64,000 nucleotides of DNA from JAEZHK01 sp040768845 (GCA_040768845.1 JAXGME010000009.1:62001-126000), one strand, 5' to 3'; counted from the stretch's first letter, positions 16,179 to 24,449 are shown. Numbers and translations: made by a program. The notes: generated by a model not told the origin, from the letters alone.

Positions 16179-17915
16179 TCACACTTTTCGGATCGCCGCC
16201 ACCGCCTCGGCGGTGGGCGTCACGTACAGCGTGCGCTGGTGGGTGTAGATGACGAAGCCCGGTTTCGCGCCGCTGGGCTTCTTTACGTAGCGCCGCAGCG
16301 TATAGTCCACCGGGACGCCGGAGGACGCCGACGACTTTGAATAGAAGGCCGCCAGCAGCGCGGCCTCGCGCAGGGTGTCCTCGTTCGGGTGCTCGCTGAC
16401 CACGATCACGTGGGAGCCGGGAATGTCCTTGGCGTGGAGCCAGGTTTCGTTCGGCCGGGCGCTCATCGTCAGAGCGTCATTTTGCAGGTTGTTCTTGCCC
16501 ACCAGAATGTCAACGCCCGCGCCGGACAGGTAGTGCAGCGGCTGGGAGGGCGGCAGCTTTTTCATCTGCCTGCGGTTGTGGTTGGCGCGCACGTAGCCCA
16601 GCTTTTCCAGTTCCTCGCGGATCTCGCCCAGCTCGGCCTCGGTTTCGCACTTGCGCAGATTTTCCAGCTGGCCTTCCAGGTAGTTGAGCTCGGCCCGGGT
16701 CTTTTCGATCTGCGCCGCCGCCAGCGTTCGGGCGGAGCGCGCCTTCTGATAGAGCTTGAAGTAACGCTGGGCGTTTTGCGACGGAGACAGCTTTTCGTCC
16801 AGCGGCACGGTGATCTCCGCCATTTCCGGATCGTAGTAATTGGGGAGAGAGGCCGCCTTCGCGCCCTTTGGGATTTGGTGGGCGCCGGCGGTGACGAGCT
16901 CGCCCATCACCCGGTATTCCTCCATGCGCTGGCTGCCCTCCAGGGCCTCCAGCTGAAGCGCCAGCTTTTTCTCGCAGCGCTCCACGTTGTTTTTCAGAAC
17001 GCGGTGGATGGACGCGGATTTCTGCCGGATGCGGTCTTCCAGGTCCCGCGCCTGATAGAAGGCGTCCATGGCTTCGCTGAGGGTGGCGTACTTTCTGCGC
17101 TCGAGGGCTGCGAGGCTGAGAAACGGGAACGCCGTCAGCTCCAGCGCCGCGCCGTCCTCCGCCACGAGGATGGCCGGCTCCGCGATCTCCGGCAGGCGGG
17201 CGAGAAGCCCGGCAATGCGCCCGGAAACCTCGGCCGGATCAAGCGCCTCCAGCCGCGCCTCCGCGTCGCCCGCGCACCGGAGGGCGATCTCCCGGGCGGT
17301 GGCGGCGGAAAGACCGGACACATTGCCCGCCAGCGCCTTGTGAAGCGGCCCGGCGCACAGGGTGAGCCGCGCCGCGAGCGATTCTGCGGTCAGCGCGTCG
17401 TAAGGCAGCTTGTCCTGCGAGGGGGGGCGGACGTAGGTAAGCCCCGGCAGCACCTCGCGCACGCGGCTGATCTCATCGGTCACCCGGCGCGCGCACTCGA
17501 GGATTTTCCCGCCTGCGCCCAGCAGCATGATGTTCGAATGCTTGCCCATGAATTCGCACACCAGCGTTCGGGTCGCCTGGTCGCCCAGCTCGTCGCTGCC
17601 TTCAAAGTCGATCTCGAGAATCCGATCTCCGCCGATCTGGCGGATGTCCGCCACGCGGCTGCCCAAAAGGTGCTTGCGCATCAGCATGCACAGCATCGGC
17701 GGCTCCAGCGGGCTGGGTTTTTTGACGTTTGTCAGGTGCGCCCGGGCGCATCCCGCGCTGGCGGAAATGAGCAGCGTCCGGTTGGCGCCGCGGCACCGGA
17801 TGGTCAGGTTGATCTCGTCGCGCTCCGGCTGGGTCGCCCTCGCCACGCGGCCGCCGGCCAGCATGGCCTTCAGCTCCCGCGCCTGAAACCCCAGCGTCAC
17901 GCCGTCCATTGGCAT
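16179..17915 (-). CDS. rqcH: Rqc2 homolog RqcH (NFACT protein, FbpA-like)
   Basis: The 578-residue protein matches RqcH/FbpA. It binds obstructed 50S subunits carrying peptidyl-tRNA and recruits tRNA-Ala to add C-terminal alanine degrons. An NFACT-N domain begins MDGVTLGFQARELKAML and contains SAGCARAHLTNVKKPSPLEP. A long coiled coil (about 285-440) is followed by NFACT-R with DILVGKNNLQNDALTM and KDIPGSHVIVV. Length is usual for the family. The ATG at 17915 has GGAGGA eight bases upstream. DUF454 follows it on the same strand. Confidence 0.95.
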   Translation of the reverse strand: MPMDGVTLGFQARELKAMLAGGRVARATQPERDEINLTIRCRGANRTLLISASAGCARAHLTNVKKPSPLEPPMLCMLMRKHLLGSRVADIRQIGGDRILEIDFEGSDELGDQATRTLVCEFMGKHSNIMLLGAGGKILECARRVTDEISRVREVLPGLTYVRPPSQDKLPYDALTAESLAARLTLCAGPLHKALAGNVSGLSAATAREIALRCAGDAEARLEALDPAEVSGRIAGLLARLPEIAEPAILVAEDGAALELTAFPFLSLAALERRKYATLSEAMDAFYQARDLEDRIRQKSASIHRVLKNNVERCEKKLALQLEALEGSQRMEEYRVMGELVTAGAHQIPKGAKAASLPNYYDPEMAEITVPLDEKLSPSQNAQRYFKLYQKARSARTLAAAQIEKTRAELNYLEGQLENLRKCETEAELGEIREELEKLGYVRANHNRRQMKKLPPSQPLHYLSGAGVDILVGKNNLQNDALTMSARPNETWLHAKDIPGSHVIVVSEHPNEDTLREAALLAAFYSKSSASSGVPVDYTLRRYVKKPSGAKPGFVIYTHQRTLYVTPTAEAVAAIRKV

Positions 17916-17946
17916 TTCGTGCGTCCTCCAACATGTTTCGGTCCCC

Positions 17947-17971
17947 GCGCGGCGGGCGTCGCCCGCCGCGC
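17947..17971 (-). other. Perfect hairpin in the rqcH leader
   Basis: An 11-bp GC-only stem (GCGCGGCGGGC/GCCCGCCGCGC) with a 3-base loop lies about 30 bp upstream of the rqcH start and has no T-run. It might limit ribosome access or mark the end of an upstream RNA; no class is recognised. Confidence 0.5.
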
Positions 17972-18113
17972 TCTATGTAATTATATCGAAAAGCGGGGTT
18001 TTTCGCAATGCGCGGGCCCTTTTTTGTGGTAAAATAGCGCTGTCGGCCCCTCGTTCTACCTGTCCACCCCTCCGAATATGCTTGACCGAGATCAAGCGTG
18101 AGGAGGGTTCGGT

Positions 18114-19208
18114 ATGAAAATCAGCGGGAACCAGCGCAAGGCCTATGTGCTCAGCGTGGTGCTGCTGGCGCTGACGGTTGTGCTATGCGGCGCGTGGGGG
18201 ATATGGCGAAGCTCTCAATCGACGGCGGGGGCGCCGGCCGCTACGCTCGCGCCCGAACCGGAGCCGACCGCTGCGGTCGATCTGACGGCTACGCCGTCGC
18301 CCGCGCCCACCGGCACCGTGCGCACCACCGTCTACTACCAGGACAACTACGGCTATCTGGTGCCGGTGACCAAGAGTGTGCCCGAGGAAACGGGCATCGC
18401 CAAGGCGACGCTTTCGATGATGGTCAAGAGCGCCTACAACGACATGGAGGCCGCCCGGCTGGGCCTTCGCACTGTGATCCCGGAGGGCACTTCCATCGAT
18501 CTGGACATCCAGAAGGACGGCACCGCCCGCATCGATCTGGGCAAGCAGGTGCTGAACATGGCCGACGTCGCCTCCGAGGCCAACATGGTGGCCGCCGTGG
18601 TGCAGACGCTGACGGAGTTTCCCACCGTCAAGCAGGTGGCCTTCACCGTGGGGGGGCAGCAGGTGGCGAAGCTCACCAACGGCACCTCCGTCGAGGCGCC
18701 CTTTGAGCGGGGCGTGCTGAACCTGGAGAGCGCCGCCGAGGGCATGCCGGTGGACCAGGCCAAGACGATCAAGCTCTACTTCCCGGGGGAGAACAGCGCG
18801 CTTCTGGTGCCGGTGACGAGGATGGTCTACGGCGCGGGCGACATCGAAACCGCCATGCTGGAACTGGCCAAGGGGCCCAGCGCCCAGAGCCCGCTGGAGG
18901 GCGCGCTGCCGCCGGGCTGCGGCCTGATTGGCGTCACGGTGGAGGACGGCGTGGCCACCATCAACTTTACCGGCGAGTTCATCCGGATCGCCGAAAATTC
19001 CGACGGCGGCCGCGCGGCGCTCCGGGCGCTCGTACTCACCGCCCGGCAGTTTGACGGCGTGAAGGAAGTAAGGCTTCAGGTGGACGGCGAGCCCTACGAT
19101 CCGGGTCGCCAGACCCTGTCGATTCCCACATTTGTCAACGACGCCTCCACCATCGCGGAGGAGACCATCCGCACCCAGTCGGAGGCCATTCTGGAACCGG
19201 AGGATTAG
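18114..19208 (+). CDS. gerM: GerMN-domain lipoprotein-like or secreted germination protein
   Basis: The 364-residue protein has an N-terminal membrane anchor or signal helix (about 11-32), a Pro/Thr-rich linker, and two GerMN domains: about 65-190 (VYYQDNYGYLVPVTKSVPE) and about 205-345 (KLYFPGENSALLVPVTRMV). In Bacillus, GerM contributes to engulfment-related localisation of SpoIIIAG and to germination. No lipobox cysteine of clear type is seen after the helix, although a Cys sits within it (VVLCGAWGIW). ATG with GGAGGG upstream. The fusion gene follows after 3 bp, so the two probably form one transcript. Confidence 0.85.
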   Translation: MKISGNQRKAYVLSVVLLALTVVLCGAWGIWRSSQSTAGAPAATLAPEPEPTAAVDLTATPSPAPTGTVRTTVYYQDNYGYLVPVTKSVPEETGIAKATLSMMVKSAYNDMEAARLGLRTVIPEGTSIDLDIQKDGTARIDLGKQVLNMADVASEANMVAAVVQTLTEFPTVKQVAFTVGGQQVAKLTNGTSVEAPFERGVLNLESAAEGMPVDQAKTIKLYFPGENSALLVPVTRMVYGAGDIETAMLELAKGPSAQSPLEGALPPGCGLIGVTVEDGVATINFTGEFIRIAENSDGGRAALRALVLTARQFDGVKEVRLQVDGEPYDPGRQTLSIPTFVNDASTIAEETIRTQSEAILEPED

Positions 19209-19211
19209 ACC

Positions 19212-20540
19212 ATGCGTACCAATGACCGAGAGAATTCCGATCTTCGCGCGGTGGAGATCATTCCTGGATTTACCGAAATGGCGGCGGGTTCGGCGCTGAT
19301 TCAATGCGGCCGAACCCGCGTTTTATGCACCGCCTCCGCAGAGGAGGGGGTGCCGCCGTTTCTGCGGGGGCGGGGGCAGGGCTGGCTGACGGCGGAATAC
19401 GCCATGCTGCCCGGTGCCACGCCGACGCGAAAGCCCCGGGACGGCGTGAAGAAGGACGGCCGTTCGGTGGAGATCTCGCGGCTGATCGGCCGTGCGCTGC
19501 GCGCCGGGTGCGACCTGACCCGCCTCGGGGAGCGCACCATCACCATCGATTGCGACGTGCTGCAGGCCGACGGCGGCACCCGCACCGCGGCGATCACCGG
19601 CGGCTTTGTGGCGCTTTCGCTGGCGGTGAAAAAGCTGATGGATCAGGGGAAGCTGATGGATTCGCCGATCCGGGCGCAGATTGCCGCGGTCAGCGCCGGC
19701 ATTGTCGGCGGGGAAGCGATGCTGGACCTCGAATACACCGAGGACAGCCGCGCCGAGGTGGACATGAACCTGGCGATGGCGCTCTCGCCGGACGGCACGG
19801 GGCGGTTTGTGGAAGTGCAGGGCGGCGCGGAGGGTGCGCCCTTTGACCGCGCGGGGTTGGATGCGCTTCTCACGCTGGGCAAAGCGGGCATCCGCCGCCT
19901 GGCGAAGCGGCAAATCGAGGCGCTGGGGGCGGCGGCGTCGGTCATCGGCGCGAAGCCTAAGCTTCTCGTCGCTACCGGCAATTTCGGCAAGCTTAAGGAG
20001 ATGAAAATCCTCCTGGGCGACCGCTTTGACGTTTTGTCCATGCGCGAGGCGGGCTTTGACGCCGACGTGGAGGAAACCGGCGAGACGCTTGAACAGAACG
20101 CGCTCATCAAGGCGGAGGCGCTGATGGCGCGCTCCGGCTGCGCCGCCGTCGCGGACGATTCCGGCCTGGAGGTGGACGCGCTGAACGGCCGCCCCGGGGT
20201 GTTTTCCGCCCGCTACGCCGGCGTTCACGGAGACGACGAGGCCAATAACCGCCTGCTGCTGAAGGAGTTGGAGCACGTTTCAGAGCCCCGTACCGCGCGC
20301 TACGTGTGCGCGATGGCGCTGTGCCGCCCGGGGCGGGCGCCCCTCGTGACGCGGGGAACCTGCGAGGGCGAGATCCTCCGCGCGTACCGGGGGGAGGGCG
20401 GCTTTGGCTACGACCCGCTGTTTTTGTCCGCCGACTTTGAACGCACCTTCGCCGAGCTCACGATGGAGGAAAAGAACGCCGTGTCCCACCGCGCGCGGGC
20501 GATCCAAAAGCTGCTGGAGGCGCTTGAGAAGGATGTTTAG
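19212..20540 (+). CDS. rph-rdgB: RNase PH fused to XTP/dITP diphosphatase (RdgB/HAM1)
   Basis: One continuous 442-residue frame joins two enzymes. Residues 1-245 are RNase PH, the phosphorolytic exonuclease trimming tRNA 3' ends: MLPGATPTRKPRDG, RSVEISRLIGRALRA, TIDCDVLQADGGTRTAA. Residues 250-442 are RdgB/HAM1, which removes deaminated purine nucleotides: LLVATGNFGKLKEM, ADDSGLEVDALNGRPG, GEGGFGYDPLF and SHRARAI. Both active sites appear intact. The linker is only a few residues (GAKPK). Separate but adjacent rph and rdgB genes are common, and fused forms are known in some Clostridia. It overlaps the phosphodiesterase gene by 8 bp. Confidence 0.95.
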   Translation: MRTNDRENSDLRAVEIIPGFTEMAAGSALIQCGRTRVLCTASAEEGVPPFLRGRGQGWLTAEYAMLPGATPTRKPRDGVKKDGRSVEISRLIGRALRAGCDLTRLGERTITIDCDVLQADGGTRTAAITGGFVALSLAVKKLMDQGKLMDSPIRAQIAAVSAGIVGGEAMLDLEYTEDSRAEVDMNLAMALSPDGTGRFVEVQGGAEGAPFDRAGLDALLTLGKAGIRRLAKRQIEALGAAASVIGAKPKLLVATGNFGKLKEMKILLGDRFDVLSMREAGFDADVEETGETLEQNALIKAEALMARSGCAAVADDSGLEVDALNGRPGVFSARYAGVHGDDEANNRLLLKELEHVSEPRTARYVCAMALCRPGRAPLVTRGTCEGEILRAYRGEGGFGYDPLFLSADFERTFAELTMEEKNAVSHRARAIQKLLEALEKDV

Positions 20541-20991
20541 GCTGGGGGTGGTGTCCGACAGCCACAACGCGGGCGCGATGGTGGAGCGGGTATGTCCGCT
20601 CTTGGCGGGGGTGGACGCGGTGGCGCACCTGGGGGACGGCATGGGTGACGCCGGGCGCATCGGGCGCATTACGGGGCTTCCGGTCCACGCGGTGGCCGGA
20701 AACTGCGACCTTCTGACGGAATACCCGCGGGAGCGCACGGAGGTGTTCGCGGGCACGAAGGTGCTCCTGACCCACGGGGACCTCTATAGGGTGAAGCATT
20801 CGCTGATGCGGCTGTCCCTCCGCGCGCGGGAGGCGGAGGCGCTGCTTGCGCTCTACGGCCATACCCACGCCCCTTCGGCGGAGTGGGTGGGCGGCGCGCT
20901 GCTGGTCAACCCCGGCGCGCTGATGGACGGGCGCTACGCCATCATCGAGTTCCGGGAAAACGGGCCCGCGCCCTTTCTGCTGCACGTATGA
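20533..20991 (+). CDS. YfcE/MJ0936-family metallophosphoesterase
   Basis: The 152-residue protein is a calcineurin-like phosphodiesterase. The metal-site motifs are present: GVVSDSHN at 5-12, HLGDGMGD near 33, VAGNCD near 53, LLTHGDLY near 77, and LYGHTHAPS near 108. Family members hydrolyse generic phosphodiesters; the natural substrate is usually unknown. The start at ATG 20533 lies within the end of the rph-rdgB gene, indicating translational coupling, as in many Bacillota where yfcE-like genes follow rdgB. Confidence 0.92.
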   Translation: MFRLGVVSDSHNAGAMVERVCPLLAGVDAVAHLGDGMGDAGRIGRITGLPVHAVAGNCDLLTEYPRERTEVFAGTKVLLTHGDLYRVKHSLMRLSLRAREAEALLALYGHTHAPSAEWVGGALLVNPGALMDGRYAIIEFRENGPAPFLLHV

Positions 20992-21030
20992 AGCGCGCGA
21001 AAAACCGGCCTGAAAATTTTGGTTAAGCTA

Positions 21031-21059
21031 TGGACAAAGCACGGGCCGCGTGATATAAT
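21031..21059 (+). promoter_or_regulatory. Promoter of the tRNA cluster
   Basis: TGGACA (21031-21036), a 17-base spacer and TATAAT (21054-21059), ending about 50 bp before tRNA-Arg. Confidence 0.8.
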
Positions 21060-21109
21060 CATGAATCGTCAGCGGGAATGAAGCTGTCTGAAGTTTCGAA
21101 CGATTGCAT

Positions 21110-21186
<77 letters not shown>

Positions 21187-21208
21187 TTACCGGCCGGAAT
21201 GGAATTGT

Positions 21209-21285
21209 GGTGGGCGTAGTTCAGCGGTTAGAGCGCCAGGTTGTGGCCCTGGAAATCGTGGGTTCAAATCCCATCGCTCACCCCA
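21209..21285 (+). tRNA. tRNA-His (anticodon GTG)
   Basis: GTGGGCG pairs with CGCTCAC in the acceptor, and the extra G at 21209 pairs with the discriminator C, as in all tRNA-His. Anticodon loop TTGTGGC; CCA encoded. Confidence 0.96.
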
Positions 21286-21326
21286 TTTTTTTCTTACCGA
21301 ACGGCACATGCCTCTGACGAGGGCGA

Positions 21327-21402
21327 TGGGGTGTAGCCAAGCGGTTAAGGCCCGGGGCTTTGACTCCCGTATGCGCAGGTTCGAATCCTGCCGCCCCAGC
21401 CA
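21327..21402 (+). tRNA. tRNA-Gln (anticodon TTG)
   Basis: Acceptor TGGGGTG/CGCCCCA, anticodon loop CTTTGAC with TTG, T-loop TTCGAAT, CCA encoded. Confidence 0.96.
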
Positions 21403-21406
21403 TCAA

Positions 21407-21482
21407 GACCCAGTAGCTCAGTTGGCAGAGCATCTGACTTTTAATCAGAGGGTCCGGAGTTCGAGTCTCCGCTGGGTCACCA
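21407..21482 (+). tRNA. tRNA-Lys (anticodon TTT)
   Basis: Acceptor GACCCAG/CTGGGTC, anticodon loop CTTTTAA, T-loop TTCGAGT, CCA encoded. Only four bases separate it from tRNA-Gln. Confidence 0.97.
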
Positions 21483-21493
21483 GTTTATCGCGC

Positions 21494-21578
21494 GCGGGCG
21501 TGGCGGAATGGCAGACGCGCCAGATTTAGGATCTGGTGTCCCAGGGACGTATGAGTTCGAGTCTCTTCGCCCGCACCA
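21494..21578 (+). tRNA. tRNA-Leu (anticodon TAG)
   Basis: An 85-nt class II tRNA with a long variable arm, acceptor GCGGGCG/CGCCCGC, anticodon TAG, CCA encoded. Confidence 0.96.
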
Positions 21579-21629
21579 GATGTCGGCCGGCACCGGCGGC
21601 CAGGTCAGTACTCGGTCATGCGGTGTTTT

Positions 21630-21703
21630 GCGGGTGTAACTCAATGGCAGAGCGCCAGCCTTCCAAGCTGGATACGTGGGTTCGATTCCCATCACCCGCT
21701 CCA
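21630..21703 (+). tRNA. tRNA-Gly (anticodon TCC)
   Basis: Acceptor GCGGGTG/CACCCGC, anticodon loop CTTCCAA, CCA encoded, followed directly by a T-run (21706-21712). Confidence 0.96.
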
Positions 21704-21722
21704 ATTTTTTTGTGAAAGGGAC

Positions 21723-21751
21723 TTGCCAGAATAGGAAATCTGTGGTATAAT
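21723..21751 (+). promoter_or_regulatory. Separate promoter for the last tRNA-Gly
   Basis: TTGCCA (21723-21728), a 17-base spacer and TATAAT (21746-21751), 32 bp before tRNA-Gly(GCC). Confidence 0.8.
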
Positions 21752-21783
21752 TTTTTCCGCTGACGCCGATACGGCGCCATCGC

Positions 21784-21859
21784 GCGGTAGTAGCTCAGTT
21801 GGTAGAGCGCCACCTTGCCAAGGTGGAGGTCGCGAGTCCGAGTCTCGTCTACCGCTCCA
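21784..21859 (+). tRNA. tRNA-Gly (anticodon GCC)
   Basis: Acceptor GCGGTAG/CTACCGC, anticodon loop TTGCCAA, CCA encoded at 21857-21859. The transposable element begins at the next base, and the probable original tRNA terminator is now at 24338-24364. Confidence 0.97.
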
Positions 21860-21902
21860 CAGACCGTCTCGAAACGGGTAGATTTTCGGACAAGCGGAGC
21901 GC

Positions 21903-22412
21903 TTAGTTATCCTCCGGGCTGTTTTCACCGGGGACATACGGGATGAAGCCCTTGTCAAAGGCCAACTTTTGAATATGAAGGGGCATATCCCGGATATCGA
22001 CAATGAAACCGTCCACGTTGAGCATCCACACCGCGGGGTTGTCTTGCGCGTTTTCTTTGAGCAGCCATTCGGTGTTGAGATACGAGATGTTAAACATCCG
22101 TCTGATTCCGGAGGCTTTGTTTGCGGCGGTGGCAGCGGAGAGGTCAAACTCCTCGGCGATCTCCCGCGCGGACATGTAGTAAGGGTTTTCTTTGTCAAAG
22201 ATGAAATTGTTTGCGGCGATGGCGTACACGATGCCGGCGGCCCAGGTTTCCTCGCGGCCCGAAAGGAGCGGAGAGGGGCGCTTGCGGCAGAGCTTTTCCA
22301 AGAGGCGCAGGCACAGCGCCTTGTATTCGTCATTCAAGTGGTCGTCACAGAACGCCGAGATCAGGGGCGCGACGGCGTCGTACTTATCCCGCAGGGCCAA
22401 TGGAACTGCCAT
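21903..22412 (-). CDS. DUF6398-type helix-turn-helix protein, IS passenger
   Basis: The 169-residue protein has an N-terminal helical region (DKYDAVAPLISAFCDDHLND), a central IVYAIAANNFIFDKENPYY segment typical of DUF6398, and a helix-turn-helix at about 95-120 (SAREIAEEFDLSAATAANKA). The C-terminal half (about 120-169) is unassigned. The ATG at 22412 has AAGGAG eight bases upstream. It is divergent from the transposase across 76 bp, so it could repress or modulate transposase expression; that is inference. Base use is AT-richer than neighbouring genes. It lies inside the terminal repeats of the element. Confidence 0.7.
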   Translation of the reverse strand: MAVPLALRDKYDAVAPLISAFCDDHLNDEYKALCLRLLEKLCRKRPSPLLSGREETWAAGIVYAIAANNFIFDKENPYYMSAREIAEEFDLSAATAANKASGIRRMFNISYLNTEWLLKENAQDNPAVWMLNVDGFIVDIRDMPLHIQKLAFDKGFIPYVPGENSPEDN

Positions 22413-22424
22413 GGGAATACTCCT

Positions 22425-22452
22425 TTGGAAATGGATATATATGTAGTATAAT
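22425..22452 (+). promoter_or_regulatory. Transposase promoter
   Basis: TTGGAA (22425-22430), a 16-base spacer and TATAAT (22447-22452), overlapping the leader of the divergent HTH gene. Confidence 0.7.
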
Positions 22453-22488
22453 AGGGATAGAAGCATAACGCAAGCGAGATGAGAAGCA

Positions 22489-24219
22489 ATGCGGGCGCAT
22501 CCGTACATCGAGGGGCGGGCACCGGAGCAGGCGACGTATCTGCCGGAGTGCCTGGACGAGCTTATATCGCCGGAGAACCCGATCCGGTTCATCCGGCTGT
22601 TCGTATTGCAGCTGAATTTGGAAGAGATGGGCTTTGTGCGGTCGAAGCCGAAGGGGACGGGGCGGCCGGGGTACGACCCGGCGATCCTCCTGATGCTGTA
22701 CATCTACGGGCACATGAACCGGATCCGCTCGTCGAGGCGGCTGGAGCGGGAGTGCGTGCGGAACCTGGAGCTGTGGTGGCTTTTAGGGAAACTTACGCCC
22801 GACCACAACACGATCGCGGACTTCCGGAAGGACAACAAAAAGGCGCTGAAGGATCTTTTGCGGGCGTTCGTGCGGCTGTGCGTGGAGATGGGGCTGACGC
22901 GGGGCGCGCGGGTGTGCGTGGACGGGACGCCGATTCAGGCGGTGAACAGTCTGAAGCAGGCGACGAGCGTGGAGCTGAGCCGGAAGAAGCTGGAATACGC
23001 CAAAGAGCAGCTTCGGCTGGTGGATGCGTACCTTGCCGAGCTGGACGAGGCGGACGCGATTGACCAGGGCCGGCTGGACAAGGCGTTCGCGCTGGACATC
23101 GACCCGAAGCACCTGCCGGATCCCGCGGAGATCCGGGCGCGGATCAAAAAGCACGAGGACGCGCTCAAGGAGATGGAGGAAACGGGCGAGACGCAGCTTC
23201 TGTACACCGATCCGGACGCGCGGGTGATGTTGACCAAGGACGGCGGGAAGCGGGCGTGCTACAACATTCAGGCGGCGACGGACGCGGACAGCCACCTGAT
23301 CCTGGGGTTTGACGTGACGAACGACCGAAACGACATGAACAAGCTGTGCTCCACGGCGAAGATCGCCATGGAGAACACGGGAGCCGAATCGGTGGAGGCG
23401 GTCGCGGACAAGGGCTACTCCAGCGCAAGGGACGTGGAAGCCTGCCTTCTGAACGGAATCGCGCCGCAGGTGGGGATGGTGTACGACCGGGAGGCGCGGG
23501 TTTTGAACCTTGAATACCGGTCCCAGGAAATATCCGAAGCCAAAAGAGCCAGCCGAAATCCTTCGGATATCCGGGACTGCCTGCACGCCGGCGTGCTTCC
23601 CGCGTGCTATGAGGGCACGGATATTTCGATAGAGCTTCAGTACGAGAGCGTCGTAAGCTGCTTTATCCGACACGCGGACGGAACCGTCACCTGCCCGATG
23701 GGAAGGGTGATGAACTTTCAGGGCGAGAAGAAGAACGGCACGGTCTACGGCACGAAATCCGCCTGCCGAACCTGCCCAAATCGCTGCACGGACGGAAGGA
23801 CGTTCAAGACGGTGAAGTTCGGGCCGGACACGAAGTACGTGCCGGTCAGGATGTACGGGAGCCCGCGGTATAAACTTCAGGAAATCCCCGATGTTTCCCA
23901 GCCGGATCACAACCACGTATTCGGACATGTGAGGCGCGCCCCGGCGCGGGTGATGGTGTTCGTGAAGCGGAACGTAGAGAAGCTCAAGGAGCGGTTCCGC
24001 GTATCGGAGCATCCCTTCGGAACGATCAAGTTCTATGACGGCGCGCACTACTTTCTGTGCAGGGGAAAGGAAAAAGTGGCAGCCGAAACATCGCTGATGT
24101 TCACATCCTATGACATCCGCCGGGCGATCACGCTGGCCGGCGGGGTGCAGAAGCTGATCCACCGGATGATGGAAGCAATCCGCAGAAGAAAGAGCCAGGG
24201 GATACCCATGCCAATTTGA
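22489..24219 (+). CDS. IS1182-family transposase
   Basis: The 576-residue DDE transposase has an N-terminal DUF772 domain (GRPGYDPAILLMLYIYGHMN, LTPDHNTIADFR), a catalytic core with Asp145 in VCVDGTPIQA and Asp307 in VADKGYSSARD, a zinc-ribbon-like CRTCPNRC near 425, and the family's C-terminal SEHPFGTIKFYDG with Glu507. All three catalytic positions are filled and the frame is uninterrupted, so the enzyme may be active. The coiled insertion at about 165-235 is typical of the family. Start is ATG 22489; the nearest Shine-Dalgarno is weak (GAGA), as is common for transposases. Confidence 0.95.
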   Translation: MRAHPYIEGRAPEQATYLPECLDELISPENPIRFIRLFVLQLNLEEMGFVRSKPKGTGRPGYDPAILLMLYIYGHMNRIRSSRRLERECVRNLELWWLLGKLTPDHNTIADFRKDNKKALKDLLRAFVRLCVEMGLTRGARVCVDGTPIQAVNSLKQATSVELSRKKLEYAKEQLRLVDAYLAELDEADAIDQGRLDKAFALDIDPKHLPDPAEIRARIKKHEDALKEMEETGETQLLYTDPDARVMLTKDGGKRACYNIQAATDADSHLILGFDVTNDRNDMNKLCSTAKIAMENTGAESVEAVADKGYSSARDVEACLLNGIAPQVGMVYDREARVLNLEYRSQEISEAKRASRNPSDIRDCLHAGVLPACYEGTDISIELQYESVVSCFIRHADGTVTCPMGRVMNFQGEKKNGTVYGTKSACRTCPNRCTDGRTFKTVKFGPDTKYVPVRMYGSPRYKLQEIPDVSQPDHNHVFGHVRRAPARVMVFVKRNVEKLKERFRVSEHPFGTIKFYDGAHYFLCRGKEKVAAETSLMFTSYDIRRAITLAGGVQKLIHRMMEAIRRRKSQGIPMPI

Positions 24220-24253
24220 CGGAGACGGACGGGGTAAATACGCAAATATCGGC

Positions 24254-24291
24254 AAAAACAGGCTGATTTCAGGCAGAATCAGCCTGTTTTT
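24254..24291 (+). terminator. Intrinsic terminator of the transposase gene
   Basis: A 15-bp stem (AAAAACAGGCTGATT/AATCAGCCTGTTTTT) with an 8-base loop and terminal T-run lies 35 bp past the transposase stop, inside the element. It can act in both directions. Confidence 0.85.
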
Positions 24292-24307
24292 GAATTGAGC
24301 AAAGAAA

Positions 24308-24331
24308 AATCCGTCTCTTTCGAGACGGATT
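24308..24331. repeat. Palindrome at the right end of the IS
   Basis: AATCCGTCTC-TTTC-GAGACGGATT is a perfect 10-bp hairpin. Its right arm is the terminal repeat, so the right end is itself palindromic while the left end is not. Confidence 0.8.
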
Positions 24332-24337
24332 GTCCAG

Positions 24338-24364
24338 GACCGCCTGAAAGGGCGGTCGTTTTTT
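24338..24364 (+). terminator. Displaced terminator of the tRNA-Gly unit
   Basis: GACCGCC pairs with GGCGGTC, followed by G and six T. It lies 1 bp past the 4-bp target duplication, so before insertion it would have followed tRNA-Gly directly. Confidence 0.75.
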
Positions 24365-24390
24365 GCGCCAAAGGCCGCCGTGTCCCGCGC

Positions 24391-24419
24391 TTGACAACCG
24401 CTTTGCAAGCTGTTATCCT
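24391..24419 (+). promoter_or_regulatory. Promoter of the tetR-type gene
   Basis: TTGACA (24391-24396), a 17-base spacer and TATCCT (24414-24419). Confidence 0.7.
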
Positions 24420-24449
24420 ATAAAACAGACCAAAGTATCACATAATTAC

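Larger units (their letters stand above)
21860..24332 (+). mobile_element. IS1182-family element with a divergent passenger gene
   Basis: The ends are imperfect inverted repeats: left CAGACCGTCTCGAAA (from 21860) and right, read inwards on the minus strand, CAATCCGTCTCGAAA (from 24332), 13 of 15 identical. The element is flanked by a 4-bp direct repeat TCCA (21856-21859 and 24333-24336), which on the left is the end of tRNA-Gly. Inside are a leftward HTH gene (DUF6398 type) and a rightward full-length transposase with a shared 76-bp promoter region. A strong terminator lies before the right end. The inference that the HTH gene belongs to the element rests on it lying between the repeats. Confidence 0.75.
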
